64,000 nucleotides of DNA from Microtetraspora malaysiensis. Its GTDB lineage: Bacteria > Actinomycetota > Actinomycetes > Streptosporangiales > Streptosporangiaceae. Positions 55,976-64,000 of this stretch are shown in pieces (within the stretch, counting starts at the first letter, position 1; each line of letters begins with the position of its first letter). Position numbers and translations under genes: made by a program. The notes under the pieces were generated by a model. The model saw only the letters and a program-made list of their open reading frames with translations, did no database searches and had not been told where the DNA came from. The stretch lies in the NCBI RefSeq assembly GCF_001528665.1, contig NZ_BBYJ01000013.1:1-64000 (forward strand), given 5' to 3'.

Positions 55976-57390
55976 TGCGCCGACGAGCCGGATGGGCGGC
56001 CCGGACGCGGGTCCACCTGCCCGTGCGCTTGTCGGTACGGGTACGCGCCACGATCGCGGCCACCCTCATTGTGGCCGTCGCCCTCGGCGGGGCATCGGCC
56101 GTGCTGGGGACAGTGCTGCACGACAACCTCCGGCAGAGCGCGCAACAGGACGCCGCGCGGCGAGCCGCGACGGTAGCCGACGCCCTGAGCGTGATCTCTC
56201 CGATGGCCACCGTGAGCCCGGCGACGCCCGCGACCGAGCGCGGCGCGACGGCCGTCGAGGACCCCGACCTCCAGATCAGCCTCTCGACGGAACCATCGCG
56301 AACAAGCTGGGACACCGCCGGCTACGCGGTGGCCAGCGCAGCCGCCGCGACCGGCGGCGACGTCCTGACGGTCACCGCGCGCACCTCGCTGAAACCGGCG
56401 GAGAACGCCCTGCGCACTCTGAACCTCCTGCTGATCTTCGGGGTCCCCGTGCTACTCCTGCTCGTCGCCGGGATGACGTGGCATTTCATGGGAAAGGCGC
56501 TGGTTCCGGTGTCCGGGATCCAGGCGAAGCTGGCCGACATCACCGCCCGCGATCTGCATCAGCGGGTCCCGGTGCCGAGCACGCGGGACGAGATCGCGGC
56601 GCTCGCCCGGACGGTCAACGCCACCCTGGATCGACTGGAGAACGCCGTCGAGCAGCACAAACGGTTCGTCGCGGACGCGGCGCACGAACTACGCAGCCCG
56701 ATCACGACGCTGCGCACCCGCCTGGAGCTCGCCGCCCGCGGGGAGCCGGCCGAAGCCCTCGCCGACGTGGAGCGGCTGCAGTCGCTCGCGGCCGACCTGC
56801 TCCTGCTGGCCCGGCTGGACGCGGGCGAACCTCCCCGCGACGACGAGGTCGACCTCGGGCAGGTGGCCGCGGAGGAGTCCCTGCGCCCACGCCCCCGCCC
56901 GGAGGTCCGGGTCCGACTGGCCGTCGAGCCCGACGTCGTGGTCAACGGCTCCCGCGCCCACCTGGCCCGTCTGATCACCAACCTGGTCGACAACGCCGTA
57001 CGGCATGCCCGTTCAACCGTCGAGGTGCGCGTCGCGAACGAGGACGGCGTGGCGCTGCTCGAAGTGCGCGACGACGGGCCGGGCATCCCTCCCGAGCATC
57101 GCGAGGCGGTGTTCGACCGCTTCACGCGACTCGACTGGGCACGGGCAAGGGACTCGGGCGGGTCGGGTCTCGGGCTGGCGATCGTGCGGGAGATCGCCCT
57201 CCTGCACCGCGGAGTCGTGTCCATCACCGACCGCGGCGCCGGAGCCTGCCTTGTGGTACGGCTCGACGCGGCGCCACAGGGTGCTCACCCGCAGGTCGCG
57301 GGGCGGGAGCAGGCCGGCCGGATGCGGAGAGACACAAGCCGTGATCCCGCATACGCCACCAGCCCAGGAGCGCCCCGCGACGACGTTTGA
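55975..57390 (+). CDS. Sensor histidine kinase
   Basis: 471 residues from ATG 55975. Membrane segments at about 25-48 and 143-165 enclose an extracytoplasmic sensor of about 95 residues. A HAMP domain (LVPVSGIQAKLADITARDL) follows, then dimerisation/phosphoacceptor His237 (DAAHELRSPITTLRTRLE) and ATPase boxes N (LITNLVDNAVRHA), G1 (VRDDGPGIP) and G2 (GGSGLGLAIV). Cognate kinase of the overlapping response regulator. The C-terminal 35 residues are polar and not conserved-looking. Confidence 0.93.
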   Translation: MRRRAGWAARTRVHLPVRLSVRVRATIAATLIVAVALGGASAVLGTVLHDNLRQSAQQDAARRAATVADALSVISPMATVSPATPATERGATAVEDPDLQISLSTEPSRTSWDTAGYAVASAAAATGGDVLTVTARTSLKPAENALRTLNLLLIFGVPVLLLLVAGMTWHFMGKALVPVSGIQAKLADITARDLHQRVPVPSTRDEIAALARTVNATLDRLENAVEQHKRFVADAAHELRSPITTLRTRLELAARGEPAEALADVERLQSLAADLLLLARLDAGEPPRDDEVDLGQVAAEESLRPRPRPEVRVRLAVEPDVVVNGSRAHLARLITNLVDNAVRHARSTVEVRVANEDGVALLEVRDDGPGIPPEHREAVFDRFTRLDWARARDSGGSGLGLAIVREIALLHRGVVSITDRGAGACLVVRLDAAPQGAHPQVAGREQAGRMRRDTSRDPAYATSPGAPRDDV

Positions 57391-57431
57391 AGTGGTACGC
57401 GGTCTTCCGCATTGTTACGGATCCGGCTCTT

Positions 57432-57456
57432 CATATGTGAGCAATGCTCATATATG
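57432..57456. promoter_or_regulatory. 25-bp near-perfect palindrome upstream of the GH5 gene
   Basis: CATATGTGAGCA and TGCTCATATATG flank a single central A with one mismatch between arms. The TGAGCA/TGCTCA core with AT-rich flanks resembles ArsR/SmtB-family operators. No ArsR gene is present in the window, so the regulator would act from elsewhere. Confidence 0.6.
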
Positions 57457-57468
57457 GTCGCTGACGCT

Positions 57469-59922
57469 ATGAGAAACCGCTGGTTGTCGCCGATCGCCAT
57501 CGTGGTGCTTGCGGCCGTCATCGTGCTGGGGGCGGCTTTCGACCCGTCGGGGCTGGCCGCGCCGTACACGTGGACGGGCGCCGACCTGCTCCCCGTCGCC
57601 GGGCTGTGGCAGGTGGCCGCGCCGGCCGTCTATGTGCCGCTGCTGCTGGCGGGAGTCGGGACGCTGGCATGGGCGGTCGCGCGCGAGCGTGCCCCGCTGC
57701 GTACGGCACTGCTGGTGTGGGGCGCGGTGGTGTGGTCGGCGATGGCGGCCAAGCTGATGATGTCACTGCTGATGGCCTTCGGTGATGTGGTCTACCTGGC
57801 GTGGTCGACCGGCTTCACCGGCGTCAAGGCGGCGATCTTCGGCCTGCCGGTCCTGGCGGCCACCTGGCTCACGCAGTTCCTCCGCCGCCGCCGCACTTCG
57901 AGTTCGGCTTCCCCACCCTCCCCGGGGCCGGGCACCGGACCTGCGGCGGCCTCGGGGGCGTTCTCCCCGCCGGCTGCGGGGCCGGGCTGGGTGGCGGCGG
58001 GGGTGGCCGTGGCCGCGGGCGCGTCGGTAGGTGGAGTGTGGTGGGGCGGCTCACCCGTCGGGTACGCGATCGGCGACTCCCCGCTGGCCCCGGCGCCCGA
58101 GGCGGGACCGCTGGGCTGCCTCGCCGCCGTCACCCTGCTGGGCGTGATGACCTGGGCACTGAACCGCCGGCTCGGCACCACCGCCTCGCCGCGGGCCGTC
58201 GTGGCCGGGATCTCCGCGCTGGGAGCGGCCGCGACGCTGGGCCTGGTCGAGGTGGCCCTCGGGCTCCCCGGCGACCTCGCGGGCGGCGACACGTTCTGGG
58301 CACCGGCGATCATGCTTCGCCTCGCCCCCGCGCTCTCCTTCGGCGCGCTTCTCGCCTTCGCGACGGCGGCCCTCGTCGCGCTCCTCCCCGCCACCTTCTC
58401 GGCGCCAAAGGCCGTCCTTGTCCATGCGCGTACGGGCTTCACCGTCTCCGCGGCGACATGGATGGCGGTCGTGGTGGGAGCGGCGGCGCTCGCCGTACCG
58501 CTCCTGGAACCCGGAACCGCCACCGCGCAGCCACCGCGCACCAAGGGCCTGACGCTCTCAGCCGACCGCAGGATCGTCGACGCCGACGGCAATGAGGTGC
58601 TGCTGCGCGGCGTGAACGTCAACCAGCTTGAAGACTATTTCCAGAAATTTCCGGATAAGGCGGTGACGCGACCGCTCACCGAGGCCGACTTCGCCGGCAT
58701 GGAGCAGATGGGCTTCAACGTCATCCGCCTCGCCCTGTCCTGGTCAGCCCTGGAACCCCGGCCCGGCCACTACGACCCGGCCTACCTCGCCAGGATCTCC
58801 TGGGCCGTCGAGACCGCGGCCGAGCACGGCCTGCGCACGGTCATCGACATGCACCAGGACGCCTGGGGCAAGGGCGTCAACGCCGCCCCTGGCACCACCT
58901 GCGAGAACGGGTCCCCGATGCACGGCTGGGACGGCGCGCCCACCTGGGCCGACCGCTTCGACGGCGCCCCCAAGTGCGAGTTCACCGGACGGGACATCTC
59001 TCCCGCCGTCGCCCGCGCCTTCACCAACTTCTACCAGGACAGGGATGGCATCCAGACCCGCCTGGTCGCCGCCTGGGGCATGCTGGCGGAGCGGTTCGCG
59101 AGCGAGCCCATGGTCGCCGGATACGACCTGCTGAACGAGCCCGGCTTCGGCGAGGCCCCGCCGATCACCTCCGGCGTCCTGCTCGGCCGCTACTACGACC
59201 GAGCGATCAAGGCCATCAGGGCGGGCGAGAAGCGCGGCTTCCCGCATCTGATCTTCTTCGAGCCGTCCGTGCTCTGGTCGGGTCTGGGCTTCGAGGTCTC
59301 GGTGCCCAAGGACTTCACCGACGACCGGCTGCTCGTCTTCGCCCCGCACCTCTACAACGAGTCGATCACCATCGACCAGGGCACCGGCCTCACCATCACG
59401 AGCATCGAGCGCGGCTTCGACCTGGCCGGCCGGGCGGCGGCGTACTACGGCGCGGGGCTCTGGTCGGGAGAGTGGGGGTGGTTCGGCGACGCGGCCTCGG
59501 CCCCGATCAGGAAATACACCGACAACGAGGATCGGCACCGAATCGGCGGCGCGTTCTGGGTCTGGAAGCAGTCCTGCGGCGACGCCCACGCCGGAGCCGA
59601 ATCCACGACCGGCGGCAACCTCATGATCGAGGACTGCGCCACCGGGAAGGACCTGCCCCCGCCCCCCGAATACGTCGCCGAACTCTCGCGCCCCTACCCC
59701 CGCTCCGCCCCCGGCCGCCTGACCAGCCTCACGTCGGACCGGGCGAGCCTCACGGCACAGGGCGAAGGCGCCGGATGCGGCCTGGACGTCTGGTTCCCCG
59801 GCGGCGCCCGGCCGGTCGTCCGTAGTGCCGGACTCACGGGCGTCTCCTCCCGGCAGACACCGGGCGGCTGGCGCATCAACGGCTGCGCCCACGGCGCCTA
59901 CACCCTCACGGCCCACCGCTAA
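57469..59922 (+). CDS. Polytopic membrane protein fused to a GH5 (endoglycoceramidase-like) domain
   Basis: 817 residues from ATG 57469; ATG 57454 is the alternative and neither has a good ribosome site. The N-terminal 365 residues contain about eight membrane segments separated by a Pro/Gly-rich linker. From about 370 a GH5 fold begins (VDADGNEVLLRGVNVNQLED), with acid/base Glu557 (LLNEPGFGE) and nucleophile Glu668 (WSGEWGWFG). A short beta domain ends the protein. The arrangement places a glycosidase on the outer face of the membrane. The GH5 part resembles bacterial endoglycoceramidases or glucosylceramidases more than cellulases; its substrate is unknown. Confidence 0.88.
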   Translation: MRNRWLSPIAIVVLAAVIVLGAAFDPSGLAAPYTWTGADLLPVAGLWQVAAPAVYVPLLLAGVGTLAWAVARERAPLRTALLVWGAVVWSAMAAKLMMSLLMAFGDVVYLAWSTGFTGVKAAIFGLPVLAATWLTQFLRRRRTSSSASPPSPGPGTGPAAASGAFSPPAAGPGWVAAGVAVAAGASVGGVWWGGSPVGYAIGDSPLAPAPEAGPLGCLAAVTLLGVMTWALNRRLGTTASPRAVVAGISALGAAATLGLVEVALGLPGDLAGGDTFWAPAIMLRLAPALSFGALLAFATAALVALLPATFSAPKAVLVHARTGFTVSAATWMAVVVGAAALAVPLLEPGTATAQPPRTKGLTLSADRRIVDADGNEVLLRGVNVNQLEDYFQKFPDKAVTRPLTEADFAGMEQMGFNVIRLALSWSALEPRPGHYDPAYLARISWAVETAAEHGLRTVIDMHQDAWGKGVNAAPGTTCENGSPMHGWDGAPTWADRFDGAPKCEFTGRDISPAVARAFTNFYQDRDGIQTRLVAAWGMLAERFASEPMVAGYDLLNEPGFGEAPPITSGVLLGRYYDRAIKAIRAGEKRGFPHLIFFEPSVLWSGLGFEVSVPKDFTDDRLLVFAPHLYNESITIDQGTGLTITSIERGFDLAGRAAAYYGAGLWSGEWGWFGDAASAPIRKYTDNEDRHRIGGAFWVWKQSCGDAHAGAESTTGGNLMIEDCATGKDLPPPPEYVAELSRPYPRSAPGRLTSLTSDRASLTAQGEGAGCGLDVWFPGGARPVVRSAGLTGVSSRQTPGGWRINGCAHGAYTLTAHR

Positions 59923-59957
59923 GCGGTGTGCCATCTCATGACATTGGTTCCTCGCTG

Positions 59958-60947
59958 TCAGGCTTGGCGGGCGTAGGACGTGAGGCGATCGGCGAGCACG
60001 GTGACGAGATCGCGCAGTTCGTCGGGGCGCTCGATGACGAACGGCCGGTCGAGTGAGGCGAGTACCGGAGGCAACCAGTCGAGCCGCTCCACCCGCAGCT
60101 CGACGCGCAGCCAGCGCTCGGTCGCCCGGTCCTCGCCTGCCACGGGCGCGTGCTCCTCCAGGCTCGCGACGCTGGCGGGAAGGTGGGCGCGGATCTGCCC
60201 AACCGTCCCGTGGATCCGCAAGGTCACCTCATGCCGGTACTCGGCCGTGGCGAACGCTGACAACACACGCTGTGCCGGACCGGGACCCACGGGCGTTTCG
60301 AATGAGCCGGTCAGGGTCCGCGCGTCCGCGATGCGATCGAGCCGGAAGGTTCGGTCCTCGCCGATCTGGTCGTCCCTGCCCGTGACGTACCACCGGCCCG
60401 AATGGGCGACGATCCCGTACGCGTGCAGCGTGCGTTCGCTGCGCCGTCCGTCGCGGTCGGTGTAGCGGATCGAGACCGGTCGGCGGTGGCGCACCGCATC
60501 GGCGACGGTGAGCAGGACCTCGGCGTCCGGGGTGTCGAACTCGCCGGGTTGATCCGTGAAGGCGAGAGCCTCCAGGAGTGTGTCGAGCCGACGGGCGATG
60601 TGCTCGGGCAGCACCCGCCGGATCTTCGCCGACGCCGTCTCGCTTGCCGTGTGCTCCGTCGTCGTCAACCCTGCTCGGCGGCCGGCGACCAGGCCGAGCA
60701 GCACGGCCAGCGCCTCGTCGTCGCTGAGCATGAGCGGAGGCAAGCGGTACCCGGGGGCGAGCCGGTACCCGCCGTAGCGGCCGCGCACCGATTCCACGGG
60801 CACGTCCAGGTCGATCAGCTGGTCCACATACCGCCGCACGGTGCGCCCTTCGACGCCGAGCCGGTCGGCGAGCTCGGCCACCGTCCGGGTGCCGCCCGAC
60901 TGCAGCAGCTCCAGGAGTGTCAGCACGCGGGCGGTCGGTCGGGGCAT
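59958..60947 (-). CDS. WYL-domain transcriptional regulator (YafY-like)
   Basis: 329 residues. N-terminal helix-turn-helix (TVAELADRLGVEGRTVRRYV), central WYL domain (about 150-210: PVSIRYTDRDGRRSERTLHA then SGRWYVTGRD) and a C-terminal WCX-like extension. WYL regulators sense small ligands or nucleic acids. It is divergent from the small VOC gene, 93 bases apart. In actinomycetes such pairs are common, with the regulator controlling the glyoxalase-like protein. Confidence 0.93.
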   Translation of the reverse strand: MPRPTARVLTLLELLQSGGTRTVAELADRLGVEGRTVRRYVDQLIDLDVPVESVRGRYGGYRLAPGYRLPPLMLSDDEALAVLLGLVAGRRAGLTTTEHTASETASAKIRRVLPEHIARRLDTLLEALAFTDQPGEFDTPDAEVLLTVADAVRHRRPVSIRYTDRDGRRSERTLHAYGIVAHSGRWYVTGRDDQIGEDRTFRLDRIADARTLTGSFETPVGPGPAQRVLSAFATAEYRHEVTLRIHGTVGQIRAHLPASVASLEEHAPVAGEDRATERWLRVELRVERLDWLPPVLASLDRPFVIERPDELRDLVTVLADRLTSYARQA

Positions 60948-61040
60948 GTTCGCAGCCTAACGCGAATACAGGACCGATTCTGTCCACTATTTCTCCTAGT
61001 CTGCGACGTGCACGCCTCCAGCAGAGCCAAGGAGATTCCC

Positions 61041-61427
61041 ATGGACTTCGTCTCGATCCGCATCATCACCAGCGACGTAGCACGCCTCGTCGAGTTCTAC
61101 GAGCGAGTCACAGGGGCGCGGGCGACGTGGGCCACCGAGGACTTCGCCGAACTCAAGACCCCCAACGCCACCCTCGCGATCGCCGGCACCCGCACCGTCC
61201 CGCTGTTCGCCCCGGGCTCTGCCCGCCCGGCGGACAACCACAGCGTGATCATCGAGTTTCTCGTCGACGACGTGGACCGCATTCACCGGAACCTGACCGG
61301 CTTCGTCACCGAGCCCACCACGATGCCCTGGGGCAACCGGTCGCTGCTGTTCCGCGACCCCGACGGCAACCTTGTCAACTTCTTCACCCCCGTCACCCCG
61401 GCAGCCATCGAAAAGTTCGCACGTTGA
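61041..61427 (+). CDS. Single-domain VOC protein
   Basis: 128 residues from ATG 61041 behind AAGGAG. One glyoxalase-fold unit: SIRIITSDVARLVEFYERVT, then SVIIEFLVDDVDRIHRNL and LLFRDPDGNLVNFFTP. It belongs to the glyoxalase/bleomycin-resistance superfamily; the reaction is unknown. It is probably controlled by the divergent WYL regulator. Confidence 0.9.
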   Translation: MDFVSIRIITSDVARLVEFYERVTGARATWATEDFAELKTPNATLAIAGTRTVPLFAPGSARPADNHSVIIEFLVDDVDRIHRNLTGFVTEPTTMPWGNRSLLFRDPDGNLVNFFTPVTPAAIEKFAR

Positions 61428-61685
61428 CGCCACGCACAGCCGCTCACGCGGGAACGGCCTGCTTGACCACTCCTCCCGCCCCGCCACGAGCCCGGCCCGC
61501 ACCGCCGAGGACAGCGCTGACCTGGTGGAGGCATTGCGGCGGCAGACCAAGCACGGCCCGCGCGGCTCGCCGCCGACCTTCAGCGGCTGCACGGCTCAGC
61601 GGCTGACCATCGAGGACCTCGTGGAACCAACGCCCTGAGACACCACAGCCAAGCCGGGTCCGAACCGGAGGTTCGGGGCCGCAGG

Positions 61686-62462
61686 TCACCGAGGCCGGTG
61701 CCCCTTCCCTCGGCGGCGGGCCGGCGCGGCCCGCCGGCCGGAGCCATTCTGTGTGGATTTCTGTGCCTGCCGCTGCGCGGGCTTTTGCGCCTGCCGCTGT
61801 GCCGGCTTTTTCGCCTGCTGCTGTGCCGGTTTCTCCGCAGGGGAATCGGGGGTACGGCCCCGCGAGCTGTTCACTGTCCGGCCGCGGACGATGCCGATGA
61901 AGTCTTCCACCAGGTCGGTGGTCGCGTCCGTGGGCCAGGCCAGCGCGACCTGAGACTGCGGCGTGTCCAGCACCGGCCGGTAAGTGAGATCTCTGCGGTG
62001 GTGGAGGCGGGCCAGCGACTGCGGAACCAGGAGAAGCCCGGCTCCGCTCGCCACCAACTCGACCGCGGCCGCCGTCGTGGCCGGGCGGGTGAACGCGGGC
62101 AGCCCGGGCCGGACCGTCCACTCGATGGTGTCGTCCAGAGGATGGAACACCTCGTCGTCGGTCAGGTCGTCGACGGTCACCTCGTCGGCGGCGGCCACCG
62201 CGTGGTCCTTGGGCACCACGACCACCGTGGTCTCCACGTAGAGAGGGATCACGCTGAGCCCGTCCCGGTCGACCGGCAGCCGGACGAGTCCGGCGTCGGC
62301 GCCGCCATCCCGCAGGAGTCCCACCGCCTCGGCGGCGGAAACCTCGACCAGGGTGATCGGCACGCCGGGCATTCTCTCGGTCCAGATGTTGACCCATTTC
62401 GCGGGCGTCACCCCGGGCACGTACGCCAGCCGGAACACCCTGCCGGTCTCCCCATCAGTCAC
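61686..62462 (-). CDS. LysR substrate-binding-domain protein lacking a DNA-binding domain
   Basis: 258 residues from GTG 62462 behind GGGGAA. Residues about 8-195 form the periplasmic-binding-like effector domain of LysR regulators (FRLAYVPGVTPAKWVNIWTE, LYVETTVVVVPKDHAV, GLLLVPQSLARL). There is no helix-turn-helix, and no open frame upstream could supply it. The tail carries KPAQ(R/Q)QA-type repeats and a very basic end ([16 protein letters not shown]), which might contact nucleic acid. It is divergent from the DUF5997 gene; I recall this pairing in other actinomycetes, so it is probably an intact gene and not a truncated regulator. Confidence 0.85.
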   Translation of the reverse strand: MTDGETGRVFRLAYVPGVTPAKWVNIWTERMPGVPITLVEVSAAEAVGLLRDGGADAGLVRLPVDRDGLSVIPLYVETTVVVVPKDHAVAAADEVTVDDLTDDEVFHPLDDTIEWTVRPGLPAFTRPATTAAAVELVASGAGLLLVPQSLARLHHRRDLTYRPVLDTPQSQVALAWPTDATTDLVEDFIGIVRGRTVNSSRGRTPDSPAEKPAQQQAKKPAQRQAQKPAQRQAQKSTQNGSGRRAAPARRRGKGHRPR

Positions 62463-62517
62463 TTCCCCAGGGTACCGATGTCAGGGGAACCCGTTCCGAC
62501 TGACTACGCTTGGCACC

Positions 62518-62889
62518 ATGACCTCGCCCAAACCGAAGAGCATCCAGACGATGAAGCCCGCGACCGCGGCCAAGAAACTGGGTGTCCTCCTCTCGGCCAC
62601 TCCCGCCGAGTTCCAGACGGGTGTCGTCTCCAGGGACGAGCTGAACGCGTTGCAGGCGACCCCACCCGCCTGGCTCGTCGATCTGCGCCGCAACGGCCCG
62701 CACTCCAAGCAGGTCGTCGCCGCGAAGCTCAGGGTCTCCATTTCCGGCCTGGCCAGAGGCGGGATCACCGGACCGCTCACCACCGCTGAGATCGACGCGC
62801 TGAAGGCGGAGAACCCGACGTGGCTGGAGCGCGAGCGGTCCATCCAGGCCGAGGTCCGCAAAGAAGAACTCCGTCTCAAGCAGGGCTAG
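62518..62889 (+). CDS. DUF5997 family protein
   Basis: 123 residues from ATG 62518. TACGCT (62505-62510) lies 7 bases upstream with no ribosome site, so the mRNA may be leaderless. The sequence (MKPATAAKKLGVLLSATPAE, PPAWLVDLRRNGPHSKQVVA, LRVSISGLARGGI) matches DUF5997. The central part, with its VAAKLRVSISGLAR helices, looks helix-turn-helix-like. Because the divergent neighbour has a LysR effector domain without a DNA-binding part, the two could act together; this is speculation. Confidence 0.85.
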   Translation: MTSPKPKSIQTMKPATAAKKLGVLLSATPAEFQTGVVSRDELNALQATPPAWLVDLRRNGPHSKQVVAAKLRVSISGLARGGITGPLTTAEIDALKAENPTWLERERSIQAEVRKEELRLKQG

Positions 62890-63020
62890 TCTCCCCCGGC
62901 TGAAATCCGCCGGCGATGTCGTGCGAGGGATTCGCGGATCTGCGTCGCGGCCTCTTCCACCCGCACGGCCGGGGGTTGTCGTACCACTGGGCGATCCAGT
63001 CCCGGGTGTCCTTCTCCGGG
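62886..63020 (-). pseudogene. IS630-type transposase C-terminal remnant
   Basis: The minus strand reads DTRDWIAQWYDNPRP and, after a frameshift, EEAATQIRESLARHRRRISA to a TAG at 62886. This matches the end of IS630-family transposases (DWI..WN.NPRPFVW.KTA..IL.SLARY..RI). Only about 40 residues remain. It fills the gap between the DUF5997 and DeoR genes. Confidence 0.7.
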
Positions 63021-63033
63021 GCCGGCGTGAGTG

Positions 63034-63795
63034 TCACGCCCGGACGATCTCGGGTCCGGCGGCGGCGAGGTCGGCGGCCAGATCCGGGTCGAGCCCGGTA
63101 TCCGTGAAGACCATGTCGATCTCCGACAGCGTGGCGAAGCGGGCCAGGTAGCTCCCGGTGAACTTCGTATGGTCGGCCAGCAGCACGGCCCGCTGCGCGC
63201 AGGCGATCATCGCCCGCTTGATCGCCGCCTCTGCCGGGTCGGGCGTGGTCAGCCCCTTGGCCACCGAGCAGCCGTTCGTCGCCATGAAGGCCACGTCGAC
63301 GTGCAACTGCGAGAGCTGCTGAAGCGCCCAGTCCTCGACCGTCGCGAGCGTACGGCCCCGCACCCGGCCACCCAGCATGAACACCGTCACGTTGGCACGG
63401 GTGGCCAGCGCGGTCGCGAGCGGCGGCGAGTTGACGATGACGGTGAGCTCGCGGTCCGGCGGCAGGAGCTGGACCAGGCGGCTCATGGTCGAACCGGCGT
63501 CGATGATGATGGCGCCGTCCTGCGGCAACTCGGCCAGCGCCGCCTTGGCGATGCGCTCCTTCTCCTCCGTCATGACCTCGTCCCGTGCGGCGAGAGCGGG
63601 CTCGAAACCGAGCCGCTCGACCGGGATCGCCCCGCCGTGCACCCGCCGCAGCACGCCCGCGCGCTCGAGAACCGTCAGGTCCCGGCGGATCGTCTCCGTC
63701 GTCACGCCGAACTGCTCCGCGAGCGTCACCACGTCCACCCGCCCGGCGGCCCGTGCCGCGCGCAGGATCTCCTGCTGCCGTTCCTCGGCGTACAT
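63034..63795 (-). CDS. DeoR/GlpR-family transcriptional regulator
   Basis: 253 residues. N-terminal DeoR helix-turn-helix (QQEILRAARAAGRVDVVTLA then GVTTETIRRDLTVLERAGVL) with the HGGAI motif after it. The C-terminal sugar-phosphate-sensing domain carries IIDAGSTMSRLVQLLP and LADHTKFTGSYLARF. These regulators repress carbohydrate genes until a phosphorylated sugar binds. The target probably lies beyond the right edge or is the gene itself; a direct repeat sits just upstream of its start. Confidence 0.93.
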   Translation of the reverse strand: MYAEERQQEILRAARAAGRVDVVTLAEQFGVTTETIRRDLTVLERAGVLRRVHGGAIPVERLGFEPALAARDEVMTEEKERIAKAALAELPQDGAIIIDAGSTMSRLVQLLPPDRELTVIVNSPPLATALATRANVTVFMLGGRVRGRTLATVEDWALQQLSQLHVDVAFMATNGCSVAKGLTTPDPAEAAIKRAMIACAQRAVLLADHTKFTGSYLARFATLSEIDMVFTDTGLDPDLAADLAAAGPEIVRA

Positions 63796-63821
63796 CGTGT
63801 GGGATTCACCACCGCTTCTAT

Positions 63822-63839
63822 GGTGTTTTTCAGGTGTTT
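63822..63839. promoter_or_regulatory. Direct repeat upstream of the DeoR gene
   Basis: GGTGTTT at 63822-63828 is repeated at 63833-63839, an 11-base step, in an AT-rich stretch 27 bases from the deoR-type start. Probable autoregulatory site. Confidence 0.4.
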
Positions 63840-63863
63840 ATACCCGAATCTGTGGGGTCCCGC

Positions 63864-64000
63864 TCACCAGGCCTCCCGCACGGCCCTTCGTGCTTCCTCG
63901 GGGTCATGTGCCGCCAGGGCGAGCTGGGCATTGTGCCGGCACTGGTCCGCGGAGTGACGGGCGAGGGCATCCCGTACGGCGGGCACGCTACGGGCCGACA
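63864..64000 (-). CDS. Partial gene at the right edge, C-terminal 44 residues
   Basis: The minus strand is open from the edge to TGA 63866-63864. It ends ALARHSADQCRHNAQLALAA then HDPEEARRAVREAW, with strong G/C third-position bias, so it is very likely coding. The fragment is helical and too short to assign. Confidence 0.6.
   Translation of the reverse strand, partial: SARSVPAVRDALARHSADQCRHNAQLALAAHDPEEARRAVREAW

Noticed and set aside
61476-61640. Short coding-like tail (DSADLVEALRRQTKHGPRG) after the VOC gene
   Set aside because: Codon bias is suggestive of a remnant, but there is no start, no ribosome site and no family I recognise.

Overview
The window is GC-rich throughout, with strong G/C third-position bias, frequent GTG starts, GTGA/ATGA stop-start overlaps, candidate leaderless promoters and a mycothiol-type maleylpyruvate isomerase. 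This points to an actinomycete chromosome. The mix of accessory genes and transposase remnants suggests a Streptosporangiales- or Streptomyces-like soil organism; the family is inference. No rRNA, tRNA or CRISPR array was seen.

Left part (1-25.8 kb): a partial minus-strand gene runs off the left edge, followed by a decayed Tn3-type transposase fragment, a DUF1062 protein and a two-domain VOC protein. Nonribosomal peptide locus 1 follows: MFS exporter, LuxR-type regulator with a TTA codon, SAF-domain membrane protein, MbtH, NRPS A (A-T-C-A-T), NRPS B (C-A-T-TE fused to a complete MFS transporter) and a SyrP-like Fe(II)/2-oxoglutarate dioxygenase coupled to NRPS B. A truncated SDR, a secreted vWA protein and an IS remnant look like an insertion scar at 20.2-22.6 kb. 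An ABC exporter pair and an Eis-like acetyltransferase complete this part.

Middle (26-41.4 kb): argG sits behind a probable ArgR operator. A meta-cleavage pathway for a phenylpropionate-like substrate follows (flavin hydroxylase, extradiol dioxygenase, C-C hydrolase; hydratase, acylating aldehyde dehydrogenase, aldolase). Next to it is a complete gentisate pathway (3-hydroxybenzoate 6-hydroxylase, gentisate dioxygenase, maleylpyruvate isomerase, fumarylpyruvate hydrolase). One TetR and two IclR regulators lie at divergent promoters. Together the two routes would feed phenolic compounds into pyruvate, acetyl-CoA, fumarate and, depending on the side chain, succinate.

Right part (41.5-64 kb): nonribosomal peptide locus 2 lies on the minus strand and repeats the architecture of locus 1 (NRPS C = A-T-C-A-T; NRPS D = C-A-T-TE-MFS), with a 23-codon ORF bridging the two genes. 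Beyond it are an ECF sigma factor/YCII pair, a secreted repeat protein divergent from a two-component system, a membrane-anchored GH5 protein, a WYL regulator with a VOC protein, a LysR-effector-domain protein paired with DUF5997, an IS630-type remnant, a DeoR regulator and a partial gene at the right edge.

The most notable content is the pair of trimodular NRPS systems that share an unusual terminal NRPS-thioesterase-transporter fusion. Both thioesterases carry cysteine where the nucleophilic serine normally sits. Each assembly line would make a tripeptide and carry its own exporter on the same polypeptide. NRPS A also preserves a 512-bp perfect internal repeat flanking divergent substrate-pocket segments, a sign of recent adenylation-domain recombination.
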